64,000 nt of DNA, taken from positions 1,240,001 through 1,304,000 of the forward strand of contig CBDETS010000007.1 in NCBI GenBank assembly GCA_965242975.1, given 5' to 3'. This stretch comes from JAPPHA01 sp965242975. GTDB lineage: Bacteria; Pseudomonadota; Alphaproteobacteria; Rhodobacterales; Rhodobacteraceae. The notes beneath the pieces are model-generated. The model did not search any database. It saw nothing but the letters and a program-made list of their open reading frames with translations, and was not told the origin of the DNA. Each line of letters opens with the position of its first letter. The first letter of the stretch is position 1. Positions 63,311-64,000 of the stretch are shown here, in pieces. Made by a program: the position numbers and the translations under genes.

Positions 63311-64000
63311 ATGAACGATAGCGACATCCAGCAAACCTTGCCCATGCGCATCCGGGATCGGATCACGACCGAGCCTGGTAAAGTCTGGACCCCAAGTGAC
63401 TTTGCCGGTCTTGGTCCACGAGAGGCAGTCGACAAGGCCTTGCAGCGAATGGTCAAATCGGGGGAACTGAGACGTGTCGGGCGCGGTCTTTACGACAAAC
63501 CGACTACCAACAAGCTGACCAGCAAACAGTCGGTGCCCGACTATCGCGCGGTCATTGAGGCTGTCGCGCGACGCGATAAGGCCCGCTATGTTGTCGACGG
63601 GATGACGGCCGCCAACGCATTGGGCCTCACAAACGCTGTGCCGGCGAAGATTGAAGTCCTGGTCGACGCACGCCTGAAGCCCATTAAACTCGGCAACCAG
63701 AAGATTGTTTTCAAACACGCAGCGCCCAGTCGTCTTTACTGGTCGGGACGACCCGGCATGTACCTCGTGCAGGCGCTGCATTGGATCCACGACGCAATGC
63801 AAAGCGAAGTGGAGAGCTCCAAGCTCGATTGCACCATTCGAATGCTCTTGGCCGACAAGAAGGACGGTTCTCGACTCACTGAAGATCTGCGCACTGGCCT
63901 TTCGGCGATGCCTATCTGGATGCAAGACATTCTTCGCAACCCAATTGCCGCCGCGACAAGCGGTTTCAAGAGTGAACACAGACGCGTTCAGGGAAATCAT
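63311..64000 (+). CDS. AbiEi-like antitoxin (DUF6088 type), runs off the right edge
   Basis: 230 codons open from the ATG at 63311 to the end of the window. Starts MNDSDIQQTLPMRIRDRI, contains a winged-helix part (VWTPSDFAGLGPREAVDKAL, RMVKSGELRRVGRGLYDKP) and continues AVARRDKARYVVDGMTAANA and IEVLVDARLKPIKLGN. This pattern is that of DUF6088/AbiEi proteins, the antitoxin and repressor half of AbiE abortive-infection systems. The nucleotidyltransferase toxin AbiEii would lie just beyond the right edge and is not visible. Confidence 0.8.
   Translation, partial: MNDSDIQQTLPMRIRDRITTEPGKVWTPSDFAGLGPREAVDKALQRMVKSGELRRVGRGLYDKPTTNKLTSKQSVPDYRAVIEAVARRDKARYVVDGMTAANALGLTNAVPAKIEVLVDARLKPIKLGNQKIVFKHAAPSRLYWSGRPGMYLVQALHWIHDAMQSEVESSKLDCTIRMLLADKKDGSRLTEDLRTGLSAMPIWMQDILRNPIAAATSGFKSEHRRVQGNH

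Noticed and set aside
1..64000. CRISPR arrays, rRNA genes, replication origin
   Set aside because: No regularly spaced direct repeats, no rRNA sequence and no DnaA-box cluster were seen.

Overview
The window reads as a stretch of alphaproteobacterial chromosome of moderately high GC. The evidence is the combination of mmcB, a DUF3572 protein, a CarD-family regulator, FdxA, HslR followed by an SUV3-like helicase, a pcm-tolC pair near valS, pyruvate carboxylase and the tungstate transporter tupBCA. No 16S rRNA is present, so I do not go below class level.

Layout. 1-5 kb: the edge of a 5-formyltetrahydrofolate cyclo-ligase gene with a candidate 6S RNA just upstream, then a graveyard of decayed accessory genes: a TraF-type peptidase, a HigA antitoxin with an in-frame stop, a beheaded zeta-toxin-like kinase, an internally deleted IS1380 copy and an IS4/Tn5-type remnant. 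4.7-16 kb: mmcB, tRNA-His, an MttB-family methyltransferase with a HAD phosphatase, DUF3572, a four-gene operon (EF-hand protein, ECF sigma factor, membrane anti-sigma candidate, periplasmic metal-sensor-like protein), ygfZ, a glycosyltransferase and an ABC exporter. 16-21 kb: a purine/ureide catabolism cluster (class V aminotransferase, ureidoglycolate lyase, ureidoglycine aminohydrolase, allantoinase, HisC-like aminotransferase). 21-29 kb: valS, an HD-domain protein, a VOC protein, pcm and tolC. 29-35.5 kb: cobalamin genes cobQ and, after a Tn3-family relic and tRNA-Cys, cobT/cobS. 35.5-55.6 kb: housekeeping genes (carD, fdxA, hslR, SUV3-like helicase, TPR, SCP2, hisN, quinone reductase, BI-1, rpmG, tupBCA, a DUF4143 ATPase, uvrD, pyc, a phosphoesterase). 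56-64 kb: a genomic island starting at tRNA-Gly, with an integrase, TnpB, Fic, an intact IS transposase and the start of an AbiEi-like gene.

The most unusual signals are these. (1) A potassium-channel gene is thrown out of frame by three perfect copies of an 8-bp unit; losing one copy restores a 159-residue channel. A resolvase 0.9 kb away is broken by a second, imperfect 8-bp tandem duplication obeying the same arithmetic. (2) An 87-bp inverted copy of the TnpB gene end flanks the TnpB element. (3) Two operator-like pairs with identical 13-nt spacing sit directly before the AbiEi-like gene. (4) All three frameshifts in the integrase fall in homopolymers, so either the sequence or the gene is faulty. 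(5) A 145-nt stem-closed RNA candidate sits at the classical 6S position.
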